64,000 nucleotides of DNA from Candidatus Nitrospira kreftii (lineage in GTDB: Bacteria > Nitrospirota > Nitrospiria > Nitrospirales > Nitrospiraceae). Shown piece after piece: positions 34,698 through 43,773 of this stretch. The DNA is taken from the NCBI GenBank assembly GCA_014058405.1, contig CP047423.1, positions 1,674,001-1,738,000 of the forward strand. The letters run 5' to 3'. Each line of letters begins with the position of its first letter. Position 1 is the first letter of the stretch. The translations under genes were made by a program, and so were the position numbers. The notes under the pieces were generated by a model. The model had not been told where the DNA came from and ran no database searches. It saw only the letters and a program-made list of their open reading frames with translations.

Positions 34698-35900
34698 ATG
34701 CCGAAGATCCTCATAGCCGATGACAGCATCGCAGTGCGAAAAGTCGCCGAACGACTGTTAACTGAAGCTGGACTTGGTGTTACGCTCGCGGCAAACGGCG
34801 AGGAAGCCTTGGCCTATTTGGCAAAGGAGCGACCGGATCTCGTCGTCTCTGACGTTATTATGCCGGACAAGAGTGGGTACGAGGTGTGCGCGTTTGTCCG
34901 AGGAAATCCAGCCCTTGCAACGACTCCAGTACTCTTGATCTCCGGTATCGTCAATGATGAGGTGACCAAGCAGGCTGAGTCCTGTCGAGCAGATGGTGTG
35001 TTGAAGAAGCCGTTTCAAGGCACATCGTTGAAAGATCGTGTGCTCGAACTGATGGCAAAACGACAAGAAACACTAGCAGAACCGCCCGTAGCCACTCAAC
35101 CTGCCTCTGAGCACATGCCGGGATCCGTTAAACAAGCTCTCTCGATATCGATTCACCAGCAAGACAACATGGATCAGAATGCCAGCAAACTCAAGGAAAT
35201 GGAAGGCCAGCTTCAGACGGAACGGGCCCGATCCGAAGAGTTGACCAAACAGCTGTCGGAAGCAATGAGCCAACTGGTGAGAGCCAAAGAAAGCGAAGCG
35301 CAGTTGGCGACAGCGTATCAGCGTGTGAGTGATCTTGAAGCACAGGTCACGAAGCTTGAACCGCAGGCGTTGCGAATTTCCGAATTGGAAGCTGCGCTCA
35401 CGGAAGAACAGGACCAAGTAAGGACTCTCAAGGAGGACGCTCTAAGATTCCAAAAGACTGCCGGACGCATTGCCGAATTGGAGTCTACTCTCAATGCCGA
35501 ACGGGCAGCCGCGGAGCAACTGGTCCAACAGCTTGCAGACTCGGAAAAGATCTCTGCGCAGGCTCAGGATGCTGAGGGGCGACTCCTTAATGAGCAAAAA
35601 CAGGTGGCTGAACTCCAGGAGAGAATCAAGACGCTCGAAACCGAGCTCATGTCTGAACAGTGCAAGCACACCGAAATGGTGGAACGGTTGCAGGAAGCGG
35701 AAAAAATCGCGACAAAAGTTCAAGAACTGGAAGGACTTCTGGTGGCTGAACGCGAACGTAACGGAGTGCTTTCTCGGCAGATAGTGGAAACAGAGCAGGC
35801 AGCTGAGAATGCGACCAAACGATTTGAAGAAATGGCCCGCAAACTAGGCGAAATTGCAGGGTTGGCCTCGCAACTTGGAAATGGGAAAGGACAGTCCTGA
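34698..35900 (+). CDS. Response regulator receiver with a long coiled-coil C-terminus
   Basis: The 400-residue protein starts with a complete receiver domain (DD at 8-9, phospho-acceptor D52 in VVSDVIMPDKSGYEV, K in VLKKPFQG). After a linker, residues about 160-385 are almost all heptad-like and rich in Glu, Gln, Leu and Ala, forming a long coiled coil. No DNA-binding or enzymatic output is present. Phosphorylation by the hybrid kinase could control assembly or localisation through the coiled coil. AGAGGAAAGG precedes the ATG at 34698. Confidence 0.88.
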   Translation: MPKILIADDSIAVRKVAERLLTEAGLGVTLAANGEEALAYLAKERPDLVVSDVIMPDKSGYEVCAFVRGNPALATTPVLLISGIVNDEVTKQAESCRADGVLKKPFQGTSLKDRVLELMAKRQETLAEPPVATQPASEHMPGSVKQALSISIHQQDNMDQNASKLKEMEGQLQTERARSEELTKQLSEAMSQLVRAKESEAQLATAYQRVSDLEAQVTKLEPQALRISELEAALTEEQDQVRTLKEDALRFQKTAGRIAELESTLNAERAAAEQLVQQLADSEKISAQAQDAEGRLLNEQKQVAELQERIKTLETELMSEQCKHTEMVERLQEAEKIATKVQELEGLLVAERERNGVLSRQIVETEQAAENATKRFEEMARKLGEIAGLASQLGNGKGQS

Positions 35901-35948
35901 ACTAACCAGTCGGAGTCGTGAGATGACTGCGTCGCTGGTGATTGGCCG

Positions 35949-36893
35949 ATGCCGATGTCTGTTGAAACCGAAGATGCGTTCCAGAAAGAACTGATTGAAC
36001 TGTTCGTTCAAGAAGCACAGGAATGGCTTCAGCAGATTCATGTGGCTCTCGACGAACTTCAACAGGCTCCCCCTGCGGATCGCTATCGGTCCTTGGCCCA
36101 GACGATCAAGATCGGCATCACGAACCTTGGTGGATCGGCTGCGACCATTAATCTCAATGATGTTGAGCGAGCAAGTTTCTCAGCCTTGCCCTTTATCGAA
36201 GCTGTTCAGGAGCCGAGTGCACGAATTTCCGCTGATGATTTCCTCGCACTTTGTAAACAGTTGGGGCACATTCATGGAACCCTGACACGAGCAACTGGTG
36301 TCGCCTTTGACACCGAGGCCGCCCAAGCCTCTGCTGACAATACCCCAACAACGATTGGCACGAAAGAACTGTTGTCTCTCCTCCGCGGTCTGTCCGATCA
36401 AGGTCCAGCGACAGGGACCTTTTGTCGCAATTTGGTTCAGACCATGGTGGCTCAAACGGAGGGGCTTCTACAACGTGGAATGGAACAATGTAACCTCGTT
36501 TCTATACAGGAATTTCTCGACCGATCAGCCGAGGGGGAGCAAGAATTTCTTGAGCTCGCTCGTCAGGAAGTCTCTCATCTATCTACCATCCTTCAGGCGC
36601 TGAAGAACGGCAGCGCCTTCTCAGAAGTACCGTCATCCCATCTACAGAACGCTGTAGAACGCGTTGCACAGTTGTGGTCTGCAGCTCAACAGGTCAACGC
36701 CTCCCATACCATGACGTTTTTCATGGGCCTCCATAGCTTTCTTGCGATTGTGATGGACCGCCGGGTGACCGTTGACGCTACGCGATACGAGGCGGTCCAA
36801 TCTCGCCTTGCTCAAAGCATCAACAGCCTCGAGGAATGGGCGCAATGCGGACAGGCGGAACGCGCTGCCCTACAACGTGTCTTGCCAAGTTGA
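35949..36893 (+). CDS. Hpt-like helical protein lacking the phospho-accepting histidine
   Basis: The 314-residue protein is mostly helical. Its N-terminus (LIELFVQEAQEWLQQIHVAL) matches the first helix of Hpt domains, and TIKIGITNLGGSAATINL matches the phosphorylation helix, but the His of the HTLKGSA motif is replaced (Thr58 by alignment on GSA). The C-terminal half has no recognised domain. It may bind receivers without transferring phosphate. It lies between the receiver/coiled-coil gene and the AAA ATPase in the same operon. Confidence 0.6.
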   Translation: MPMSVETEDAFQKELIELFVQEAQEWLQQIHVALDELQQAPPADRYRSLAQTIKIGITNLGGSAATINLNDVERASFSALPFIEAVQEPSARISADDFLALCKQLGHIHGTLTRATGVAFDTEAAQASADNTPTTIGTKELLSLLRGLSDQGPATGTFCRNLVQTMVAQTEGLLQRGMEQCNLVSIQEFLDRSAEGEQEFLELARQEVSHLSTILQALKNGSAFSEVPSSHLQNAVERVAQLWSAAQQVNASHTMTFFMGLHSFLAIVMDRRVTVDATRYEAVQSRLAQSINSLEEWAQCGQAERAALQRVLPS

Positions 36894-36950
36894 GTCCGAT
36901 CGCGGCGACCTTCGATATGTCCGTGTGACTGAAAAGAGTGAGGTAGGACG

Positions 36951-37829
36951 GTGTCTCTCGGTGAAGCTGTTCAAGAGCAGCATGTGATCCAGCATTTGAC
37001 ATATGAGCCGCACTGGGGATTGCAGCTGCGTCCGTTTGAAAACGTGCCGGACCCAACATTCTATGTTCCATCGGCCAAGCACGAAGCTGCCATGGCGCGC
37101 ATGCTGTATGGAATTCATACTCGAAAGGGAATTGTCATGTTGACTGGCGAGATCGGGAGCGGTAAGACGCTTCTGAGTCGCGCGGTCATTCTGAAGCTTC
37201 CTCGATCCCGATATGAGATTGGCCTCCTGTCCAACCCGACCATCCCAGGAAACGAATTCCTCGGGGAGATTTTGTTCCAGCTCGGCTTGGACACAGATGG
37301 AACCAGAGGCGAGCAGCTACGTCGATTAAATGACCAGCTACTGGCCAATTACCAGCAAGACATCGATACCGTCGTAGTGGTGGATGAAGCACAGACGATT
37401 GAGCACGAGCGCTTGTTCGAGGAGTTGCGACTCCTGAGCAATTTCCAGCTGAACGACCGGTTTCTCATGACCCTGGTCCTCGTTGGGCAACCGGAACTCC
37501 GTGATCGTGTCGCGCATATTCCACAACTGGCGCAGCGTGTGGCCATTCATCACCATATCGATCGGCTCAATCGTGCCGAGACGAAAGCGTATATCGCAGC
37601 GCGTTTGACTGCCGCCGGTTGTATTCAGCCGATCTTTTCGTCGGGTGCGATTTCCTCAATTTTTCAACGGACTGGCGGAGTATGCCGTTTAATTAACTCA
37701 CTGTGTGACTTATGCCTCCACTTTGGCAGCGTCGCGGAAGTGCGTCAGATCAGGCGAGCCTTGGTTGAACGAGTTGCAGGAAACATGTTGTGCCGATATG
37801 ACAGTAACGATTCAGGGGTATGCTCGTGA
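36951..37829 (+). CDS. ExeA/GspA-like AAA ATPase
   Basis: The 292-residue ATPase has the ExeA-type start (WGLQLRPFENVPDPTFYVPS, the region before the P-loop), Walker A GEIGSGKT (66-73), Walker B VVVVDEAQ (141-148), sensor sequence LVLVGQPELRD and a C-terminal lid with TGGVCRLIN. ExeA-type ATPases help assemble secretion or pilus machinery, usually with a peptidoglycan-binding partner, which this protein lacks. The GTG at 36951 follows GAGGTAGGA. It overlaps the HD-GYP gene by 10 bases. Confidence 0.85.
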   Translation: MSLGEAVQEQHVIQHLTYEPHWGLQLRPFENVPDPTFYVPSAKHEAAMARMLYGIHTRKGIVMLTGEIGSGKTLLSRAVILKLPRSRYEIGLLSNPTIPGNEFLGEILFQLGLDTDGTRGEQLRRLNDQLLANYQQDIDTVVVVDEAQTIEHERLFEELRLLSNFQLNDRFLMTLVLVGQPELRDRVAHIPQLAQRVAIHHHIDRLNRAETKAYIAARLTAAGCIQPIFSSGAISSIFQRTGGVCRLINSLCDLCLHFGSVAEVRQIRRALVERVAGNMLCRYDSNDSGVCS

Positions 37830-38911
37830 AAGACTGGTATTCTCAGTCGGAACAGGCCTTGAGCGAGATTGCGCTGGCCCTGCAGGGCCAGCAGGATTTT
37901 TCGCTGCACTCGCTTGAGCAGCGTGCGACAGATCTGGTTTTATCCTTACAGCAGAATGATGAGCTCGTTGTTGAAGCCTTATCCGGACGCTCAGGTTCAC
38001 CCTTGATTACCAACTTGATCAATGTGGCCATACTCGGAACGAAGGTAGGGATTGGGTTGGGGTACTATGGAGAAGAGCTGCATCGATTGGCGCTCACGGG
38101 GCTCGTACATGATATCGGGTTATTCGCGGTACCGAACACGTTGATCACCAAGAGCGGTCGATTGACTCAGGAAGAACGAGCACTGATTGAACAGCATCCG
38201 GAATTCGGCTATCGAGCCGTCGAGCAATGTGGTCAGGATTATCACTGGCTTGCGCGATTGATACGTCAGGTTCATGAACGATTTAACGGTCAGGGATATC
38301 CTAATCAACTCAAGGGTCGAGAGATCAACGAGATGGCTCAGATCTGTGGAGTCGTGGATGTATTCGACGCACTGGTCAGTGAACGACCCTATCGCCGGCG
38401 GCTGCTTCCCCATGAAGCCGTTAAAGAGCTCCTGGTTGTCGAGCGAGCGACTTTCCCACGAGAGATTCTCAAGGCCCTTGTCGAGCAATTGTCGGTGTAC
38501 CCGCTCGGGACGATTGTCCGGTTGACGACCGGAGATGTCGGCATCGTGGCCAAGGTGAATACCCGCTATCCTTTTCGTCCAGTGGTCGTGGTTGATGAGC
38601 AGCGAGGGAATAAGGGCTCGGAGGGGCGTGAGATTGATCTGAGCGTCACTCCTCTGATCTCAGTGGTTGAGACGGTCAATCCCGCTGCAGTTGGCCGCGT
38701 GAAATTTACCGATCACTCATCGCCGTTCGAGAGGTCGGCTCCCAAGACGGCCGTCTCCGATTCCTTTACGGCTCTTCTCGAAAGTCTTGATGCGATCGCG
38801 TCAACGATGCAAGGAGTGGTTTCAAGTCGTTTTACTGCAATGAAAGAATCTGGAGCAGACATCATCTCCCCTCATTCGGTGACGAAACCATTGTCCCGAC
38901 CACCGGATTGA
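37820..38911 (+). CDS. HD-GYP cyclic-di-GMP phosphodiesterase
   Basis: This 363-residue protein has an N-terminal helical region and a complete HD-GYP domain: H97-D98 (GLVHDIG), QHPEFG, and HERFNGQGYP (GYP at 159-161). It should hydrolyse c-di-GMP. A C-terminal extension (about 240-363) holds a small beta domain and a low-complexity tail. It has no sensor or receiver of its own, so its activity may be controlled by partners in the chemosensory operon, of which it is the last gene. Confidence 0.9.
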   Translation: MLVKDWYSQSEQALSEIALALQGQQDFSLHSLEQRATDLVLSLQQNDELVVEALSGRSGSPLITNLINVAILGTKVGIGLGYYGEELHRLALTGLVHDIGLFAVPNTLITKSGRLTQEERALIEQHPEFGYRAVEQCGQDYHWLARLIRQVHERFNGQGYPNQLKGREINEMAQICGVVDVFDALVSERPYRRRLLPHEAVKELLVVERATFPREILKALVEQLSVYPLGTIVRLTTGDVGIVAKVNTRYPFRPVVVVDEQRGNKGSEGREIDLSVTPLISVVETVNPAAVGRVKFTDHSSPFERSAPKTAVSDSFTALLESLDAIASTMQGVVSSRFTAMKESGADIISPHSVTKPLSRPPD

Positions 38912-38996
38912 CGCACTGTTCTCATCTTTAGCGAGACTGTTGAAATGGGAATGTGCTTGCGCGCTCGAGCGATCCTCCAGCCAGAGATCCTTCGCA

Positions 38997-39038
38997 ATGA
39001 TTAATCATCTTAATGATGGTTAAGTCCTAGTTAATCAT
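38997..39038. promoter_or_regulatory. Cluster of AT-rich palindromes, possible operator
   Basis: ATGATTAATCAT at 38997-39008 is a perfect 12-bp palindrome. TTAATCAT at 39001-39008 recurs at 39031-39038, exactly 30 bases (about three helical turns) away, with TTAATGAT between them. The group lies about 70 bases upstream of a promoter and could bind a dimeric regulator. Confidence 0.4.
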
Positions 39039-39085
39039 AGCCTTGTGAGCCCATGACCGATTTTTATGACCTGCGGTTCTCCACT

Positions 39086-39113
39086 TTGCTGGAGCGAATG
39101 AGGTCGTTATAAT
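39086..39113 (+). promoter_or_regulatory. Probable promoter for the following membrane protein
   Basis: A perfect TATAAT at 39108-39113 has a weak TTGCTG at 39086-39091 with a 16-base spacer, about 50 bases before the GTG start at 39160. Confidence 0.45.
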
Positions 39114-39159
39114 GCGCTACTAGTCAGGTGCCGTTTTCAGATATTAAGAAGGGAGCATC

Positions 39160-39699
39160 GTGCCGAAACTTATTAACGTTCATCACTCACAACAAACTAC
39201 GCAACAGGCTCAGGAGTATGTGAAGATACACATACTCATGCCGTCTGGTTTTCTCGGCCTCATATGTCTGGTCGGCGGGGTCGGTGGGCTAGTTTATCAG
39301 TGGTTTGCGACCGACACCTATACGTGGGATACATTTTATCAGAGTTCTGGTTTGTTTCTATCAGGTATTGGATTGGGGGCGGGGCATACCCTCTATCAGC
39401 GCTATCTCTTGCGTGAATTCCCAGAGGTTCTGGCGGCGCGTATGCGACAAACATTGGATAGAAAGAAGGGAAAGCTCAAGAGGAGATCAGAACCCATGGA
39501 TTTTGACCATCCCGGTCGGCAGTTGGTTCCATTCGCGTATGTCGGAGGTATCACGCTCCTTGTGGGAAGCGCTATTGCCGCGTTCGCCTACGGACACGTG
39601 TACATCGTTCCTGCGATTTCTTTGCCTTGGGCCGGCTATTATTGGGCAAGGCTGTTCTTGTGGCGGAGGGTGATCACAATAGAAAAAGTAAAGGTCTGA
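39160..39699 (+). CDS. Four-segment integral membrane protein, unknown function
   Basis: This 179-residue protein has four hydrophobic segments (about 27-48, 60-78, 120-142 and 148-165) separated by a basic cytoplasmic loop (RMRQTLDRKKGKLKRRSEP). I recognise no domain. The GTG at 39160 is chosen because GGGAG lies 6-7 bases upstream. It is convergent with lpxD, with only four bases between the stops. AT-rich palindromes upstream suggest regulated expression. Confidence 0.6.
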   Translation: MPKLINVHHSQQTTQQAQEYVKIHILMPSGFLGLICLVGGVGGLVYQWFATDTYTWDTFYQSSGLFLSGIGLGAGHTLYQRYLLREFPEVLAARMRQTLDRKKGKLKRRSEPMDFDHPGRQLVPFAYVGGITLLVGSAIAAFAYGHVYIVPAISLPWAGYYWARLFLWRRVITIEKVKV

Positions 39700-39703
39700 G
39701 CTC

Positions 39704-40804
39704 TTATCTTTTTTTAGGACGAGCTTTCTGCGCTCGAGAGGTGCGTGCAGGAACTTTTTTTAGACCTGTTTCGAGAGTCGTCACGCGCGCTTCCAAATCC
39801 CTCACGAGTTGTTTCAACTCAGGTAGCTGGAAAATGGCTCCTTGGACTCTGAGCGCTTTTTCACGCGGCATTGCAGGAATGCCTCCGACGATCTGATTCG
39901 ATTCAACGCTCCGGTTGACTCCAGATTTCGCCGCAATCAGTACTTGATCACCGATGGTCAGGTGATCGGAAAGACCAGCTTGGCCACCAATCATCACATG
40001 ACGGCCGATTGTTGTGCTGCCAGCTACGCCCACTTGTGCGACGAGAATGCAGTGTTCTCCCACGGTCACGTTGTGGGCGATTTGGACGAGGTTGTCTACC
40101 TTGGTTCCCTGCTTGACCAGAGTTCGTCCGAACGTGGCCCTGTCGATCGTGACGTTGGCCCCCAGCTCCACGTCGTCTTCAATGCTCACGCCCCCCAGCT
40201 GAGGGATTTTGTGATGACGACCTTGATGTTGCACATACCCAAATCCGTCCGCACCGATGACGGTTCCACTGTGGACGATTACTCGAGCTCCAAGTGAACA
40301 GCCCTCTCGCACCACGACATTGGGGTACAACGTACAATCGTTTCCGATCGTCACATCGGACCCTATGAAGACTCCTGGGTAGAGAGTAACCCGATCGCCG
40401 ATCTTCACACGGTCGCCGAGGGTGACAAAGGGCCAGATGGACGGATCGGCTCCAACCTGTACCTCGGAACCTTGTGTCACATGTTCGGCAATCCCACGGG
40501 GAGTCGGAATGGAAACGAAAAACCTCTGTGCCACTTGCGCGAAGCCCAACATTGGATTGTCGACGACGATCTGCGGCACTGCAAGATCCGGCTGATGCCG
40601 ATGCACCAATAACGCTGCGACTGCCAGAGTAGTCGCAGCCTTTGCCATTTTCTCGTTCGTCACAAACGAGAGAGCTTGCGGGTCAGCCTGACCGAGGCTG
40701 GTAAGACTAAAGATTAGTGTTTGGTCGTTGCCATGGATCGTACCGCCGACAACCTGATGGATCTGAGCCAGCGTGATAGGGGTGGGGAGTTGAGGTTTGC
40801 TCAT
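39704..40804 (-). CDS. lpxD: UDP-3-O-acylglucosamine N-acyltransferase (LpxD)
   Basis: The 366-residue enzyme adds the N-linked acyl chain in lipid A synthesis, taking it from acyl carrier protein. It has an N-terminal uridine-binding domain (residues 1-105), a left-handed beta-helix of hexapeptide repeats (for example VTIGNDCTLYPNVVVREGC), the catalytic His in VQIAHNVTVG, and a C-terminal helix with a basic tail (KKVPARTSRAQKARPKKR). It overlaps the acyl carrier protein gene by four bases, consistent with the ACP being its donor. Confidence 0.93.
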   Translation of the reverse strand: MSKPQLPTPITLAQIHQVVGGTIHGNDQTLIFSLTSLGQADPQALSFVTNEKMAKAATTLAVAALLVHRHQPDLAVPQIVVDNPMLGFAQVAQRFFVSIPTPRGIAEHVTQGSEVQVGADPSIWPFVTLGDRVKIGDRVTLYPGVFIGSDVTIGNDCTLYPNVVVREGCSLGARVIVHSGTVIGADGFGYVQHQGRHHKIPQLGGVSIEDDVELGANVTIDRATFGRTLVKQGTKVDNLVQIAHNVTVGEHCILVAQVGVAGSTTIGRHVMIGGQAGLSDHLTIGDQVLIAAKSGVNRSVESNQIVGGIPAMPREKALRVQGAIFQLPELKQLVRDLEARVTTLETGLKKVPARTSRAQKARPKKR

Positions 40805-41262
40805 CGGCCTGTGACCTTTTTCTTTGTCTTCGCTGCAGGCTTGGGCATTGTTTTTGGTTTCCTGGCGGAGCCGGATTTCAGTTTCGTTGAGGCCGATTTG
40901 CTTGAAGAAGATTTTACCGATGTGGACCTGGATGAGGCGGACTTTTTTGATCCCAACTTGGGAGATGGCGTCTTGGATTTTGGTGATTCAGGCTTTGAGC
41001 TCTCCTGAGGTTCTGCGAGACGTCGCTGCACGTAGGCTGCAACTGAGCCTACCGTGCTCAGTCCTGGAAGGTCCTGGTCTGGAATCTGAAGTTTAAATCG
41101 TTCTTCGATCTCGAAGAGGAGCTCAATGACAGCCACCGAATCGAGGCCAAGATCATCTCGGAGATGATGTGCCTCAGTAATTGAGGTCGGATCTCGTTTA
41201 AGATAGCTGGCCAGCGCATGGACGATTTTTTCTGTGATCTCAGGGTTGATCCGTTCAGTCAT
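40801..41262 (-). CDS. Acyl carrier protein with a long Ser/Lys-rich basic tail
   Basis: Residues 1-84 are a normal acyl carrier protein, with phosphopantetheine attachment Ser42 in LGLDSVAVIELLFEIEE. Residues 85-153 form a low-complexity tail very rich in Ser, Lys, Pro and Arg, strongly basic and probably disordered, which standard ACPs (about 78 residues) lack. The gene lies between fabF and lpxD, overlapping the latter, so it likely carries acyl chains for lipid A or a specialised lipid. The tail might bind membranes or nucleic acid; this is a guess. Confidence 0.85.
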   Translation of the reverse strand: MTERINPEITEKIVHALASYLKRDPTSITEAHHLRDDLGLDSVAVIELLFEIEERFKLQIPDQDLPGLSTVGSVAAYVQRRLAEPQESSKPESPKSKTPSPKLGSKKSASSRSTSVKSSSSKSASTKLKSGSARKPKTMPKPAAKTKKKVTGR

Positions 41263-41340
41263 TATGAGTACTCCTTGAGTGGCATGAGGCTCTTCGCAGC
41301 TGAGCTGGTTGAATAGGCCTCATTATCGTGCGACCATTTT

Positions 41341-42597
41341 CTAGGCGACAAATTTCTTGAAGACAACCGTGGCATTGTTACTACCGAATCCAAATGCGTT
41401 TAAGAGGGCGTAGCGGATTTTTCGCTCTTGGACGGCTCGACGGATCCCATCTAAGCGGCAGTCCGGGTCTGGCTCCTCGTAGTTGGCGGTAGGATGGATC
41501 TGACCAGTATGAATGGAAAGGGTGGTTGCCACTGCCCCGATCGCACCCGCCGCACCCAAGGTGTGGCCGACAAGTGACTTTGTGGCATTGATGGCGATCT
41601 TATCCGCGCGATTCTTAAAGAGCCTCCTGATAGCCTTGGTCTCGACGGCATCACCGATTGTCGTGGAGGTAGCATGCGCGTTAATGTAGTCTACTTGGTC
41701 CGGGCCGATGCCGGCTGACTTCAGACCGATTTTCATCGTGGTGCAGATTTCCTGGCCATCCTCTTGGGGGATGACCATGTGATAGGCCTCGCTGGTTGCG
41801 GCGTATCCGACGAGCTCGGCATAGACTCTGGCTTTCCGTTTCTTGGCATGTGCCCATGATTCTACGATCAAGGCGGCGGCTCCTTCGCCCATCACGAAAC
41901 CGTCGCGGCGTCGGTCGAAAGGACGTGACGCTTGCTCCGGAGCATTGTTGAATTCACTCGAGAGCGCACGTAAGGAGCAGAATCCGGCGAAGACCAAGGG
42001 CGTAATGCTCGCATCAGCTCCGACGGCGATAATGACATCGGCCTGACCGGTACGAATGCAGTGCAGGGCTTGGCCAAGGGCATGGGCACTGGAGGAGCAT
42101 GCTGTCGAAATGGTGAGATTCGGCCCCTTGGCGCCATGGGCCATGGCGACAATCCCAGAGGCAGAGTTCAGTGTGATCGTAGGAATGAAATTAGGGTGTA
42201 CGCGATGTGGTCGTTGGGTCTCGAAAAGCTGAGTGATTTCTCGCTCTCCCATCACCATTCCACCCATCCCTGCTCCAACGATCACTCCGACGCGATGCGG
42301 AGCTTCCTTTGCCATGGTCAGGTTGGCATCAGTCAGTGCCTCCTTGGAAGCGACCAAGGAAAACTGTGCATAGCGATCTACGCGATTGGCTTGTGTGGCC
42401 GACATATATTGCTCTGGTGCGAAGTTATGGACCTGGCCAGCTACCTGTGAGCGATACCCGGACATAGGAAACCACCCCAGGGATGGGATCGCTGTAATCC
42501 CCGAGTGACCCGCAAGAGCCGATTTCCAAAATTCACTGACGCCGATCCCAATAGGAGACACCACTCCGAGACCAGTGATCACAACGCGCGAGGCCAT
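41341..42597 (-). CDS. fabF: 3-Oxoacyl-[acyl-carrier-protein] synthase II-like
   Basis: The 418-residue condensing enzyme extends acyl chains on ACP. The catalytic triad is Cys167 (STACSSSAHAL), His308 (NAHATSTTIGD) and His345 (SLVGHTLGAAGA), all present. Length and start (VVITGLGVVSPIG) are typical of FabF. GGAGGAA lies upstream of the ATG at 42597. It precedes the tailed ACP and lpxD on the same strand. It may be the housekeeping FabF or a copy dedicated to this ACP. Confidence 0.92.
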   Translation of the reverse strand: MASRVVITGLGVVSPIGIGVSEFWKSALAGHSGITAIPSLGWFPMSGYRSQVAGQVHNFAPEQYMSATQANRVDRYAQFSLVASKEALTDANLTMAKEAPHRVGVIVGAGMGGMVMGEREITQLFETQRPHRVHPNFIPTITLNSASGIVAMAHGAKGPNLTISTACSSSAHALGQALHCIRTGQADVIIAVGADASITPLVFAGFCSLRALSSEFNNAPEQASRPFDRRRDGFVMGEGAAALIVESWAHAKKRKARVYAELVGYAATSEAYHMVIPQEDGQEICTTMKIGLKSAGIGPDQVDYINAHATSTTIGDAVETKAIRRLFKNRADKIAINATKSLVGHTLGAAGAIGAVATTLSIHTGQIHPTANYEEPDPDCRLDGIRRAVQERKIRYALLNAFGFGSNNATVVFKKFVA

Positions 42598-42677
42598 GAT
42601 TGTTCCTCCTTCAAATTGGCGTCTCCGGCGCCTTTCTTACCGGAAGACCAGAATACAGTCAACTAGGAAACCATAGT

Positions 42678-43769
42678 TCAATGGCGAACTTTCAACAAGA
42701 GATAGAGTCCAAAGCTCAGGAAGAGGGCGTTTGCCATCCAGCCAGCCAGCATTGGTGCCAAGGCTCCCCCTCGTCCCAACGCAATGGCGACGGAGTGAGT
42801 CGTCCAGTAGCAGAACCCCACGATGAACGCTTGTCCAATTCCCACCGCCATACTGCCTCCGCGCACTCCACTTCGTCGAAGACTCAAGGCAATGCCGACA
42901 ACCACCATCACAACCGTGACCAGGGGAAATGCCACCCGACCATAGTAGTCCGTCAATAAGCGAGTAAAGGAAAAACCTTCATGCCTGAAACGCCCAAGAT
43001 AATTTCGTATCTCCCGGAACGTCATCGTGTCTGAGTTTCCGATGAGCGAACTGGAGAAGTCGTCAGGAATAAGTGGGATTGTAATCAGCTGTTCCGTGAA
43101 CGGGACCAGCTCTGCTGTGTCGCCTTCAAGAAATCGACGATGATGCCCATTCAACAGAATCCAACCAGTCGGAGTATAGCGACCTTCCTCCGCCTCAGTG
43201 ATGCGTTCGAGTTGAAAGGGAGGGCGGAAATAAAAAATGCGGACTCCTCGTACGGTCATGCCGGATGTGTCGATTTCACTGATTTTCATGAGTGCATTGG
43301 CGCTGACGCGAGCCCAAGGCTGGGCAGCCTGGATGGTGACCGGAGCAGGCTTTTGTTCGATTTGGATCACACGGACTTCTTCGGCTTTTTCAGAAGCCAG
43401 GGGAATAATGGTCGAGCTGAAAGCAAGGAGCACCAGTGACACGGCGCTGGCGAAGAGGAGAAAGGGCGATGACATCCACAGCAGACTGATTCCACAACTG
43501 CGCATCGCCGTGATTTCGTTGCTGCGGGCAAGGAGTCCAAGGGTCAAAAGAGTTGACACCAGTATGGCAAATGGAGCGACTTGAAACGAAATGGAGGGAA
43601 TTTTTAACGCGAAGTACGTCAGAATGGGAAGAATGCCGGATTCGTACCGAAGAAAGCGACGGACCTTTTCGAAAAAATCTATTACCAGGTAAATGGTGAC
43701 CAAGCCTGCAAAGCACATTCCGAAGATCTTTGAGAATTCGCGAAGGATATAGCGAAACAGGATCGTCAT
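42678..43769 (-). CDS. lptG: LPS export permease LptG
   Basis: This 363-residue inner-membrane subunit works with LptF and the LptB ATPase to extract lipopolysaccharide and push it toward the outer membrane. It has the YjgP/YjgQ layout: three N-terminal membrane segments starting with LFRYILREFSKIF, a periplasmic beta-jellyroll (about 130-250) and three C-terminal segments. The conserved cytoplasmic coupling region contains NEITAMRSCGISLLWM. It starts four bases after the lptF stop. No lptB lies in the window. Confidence 0.92.
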   Translation of the reverse strand: MTILFRYILREFSKIFGMCFAGLVTIYLVIDFFEKVRRFLRYESGILPILTYFALKIPSISFQVAPFAILVSTLLTLGLLARSNEITAMRSCGISLLWMSSPFLLFASAVSLVLLAFSSTIIPLASEKAEEVRVIQIEQKPAPVTIQAAQPWARVSANALMKISEIDTSGMTVRGVRIFYFRPPFQLERITEAEEGRYTPTGWILLNGHHRRFLEGDTAELVPFTEQLITIPLIPDDFSSSLIGNSDTMTFREIRNYLGRFRHEGFSFTRLLTDYYGRVAFPLVTVVMVVVGIALSLRRSGVRGGSMAVGIGQAFIVGFCYWTTHSVAIALGRGGALAPMLAGWMANALFLSFGLYLLLKVRH

Positions 43770-43773
43770 GATG

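Noticed and set aside
37874-37891. An 18-bp perfect palindrome CTGGCCCTGCAGGGCCAG
   Set aside because: It lies inside the HD-GYP coding sequence (residues LALQGQ) and needs no other explanation; it is a single copy as far as I can see.
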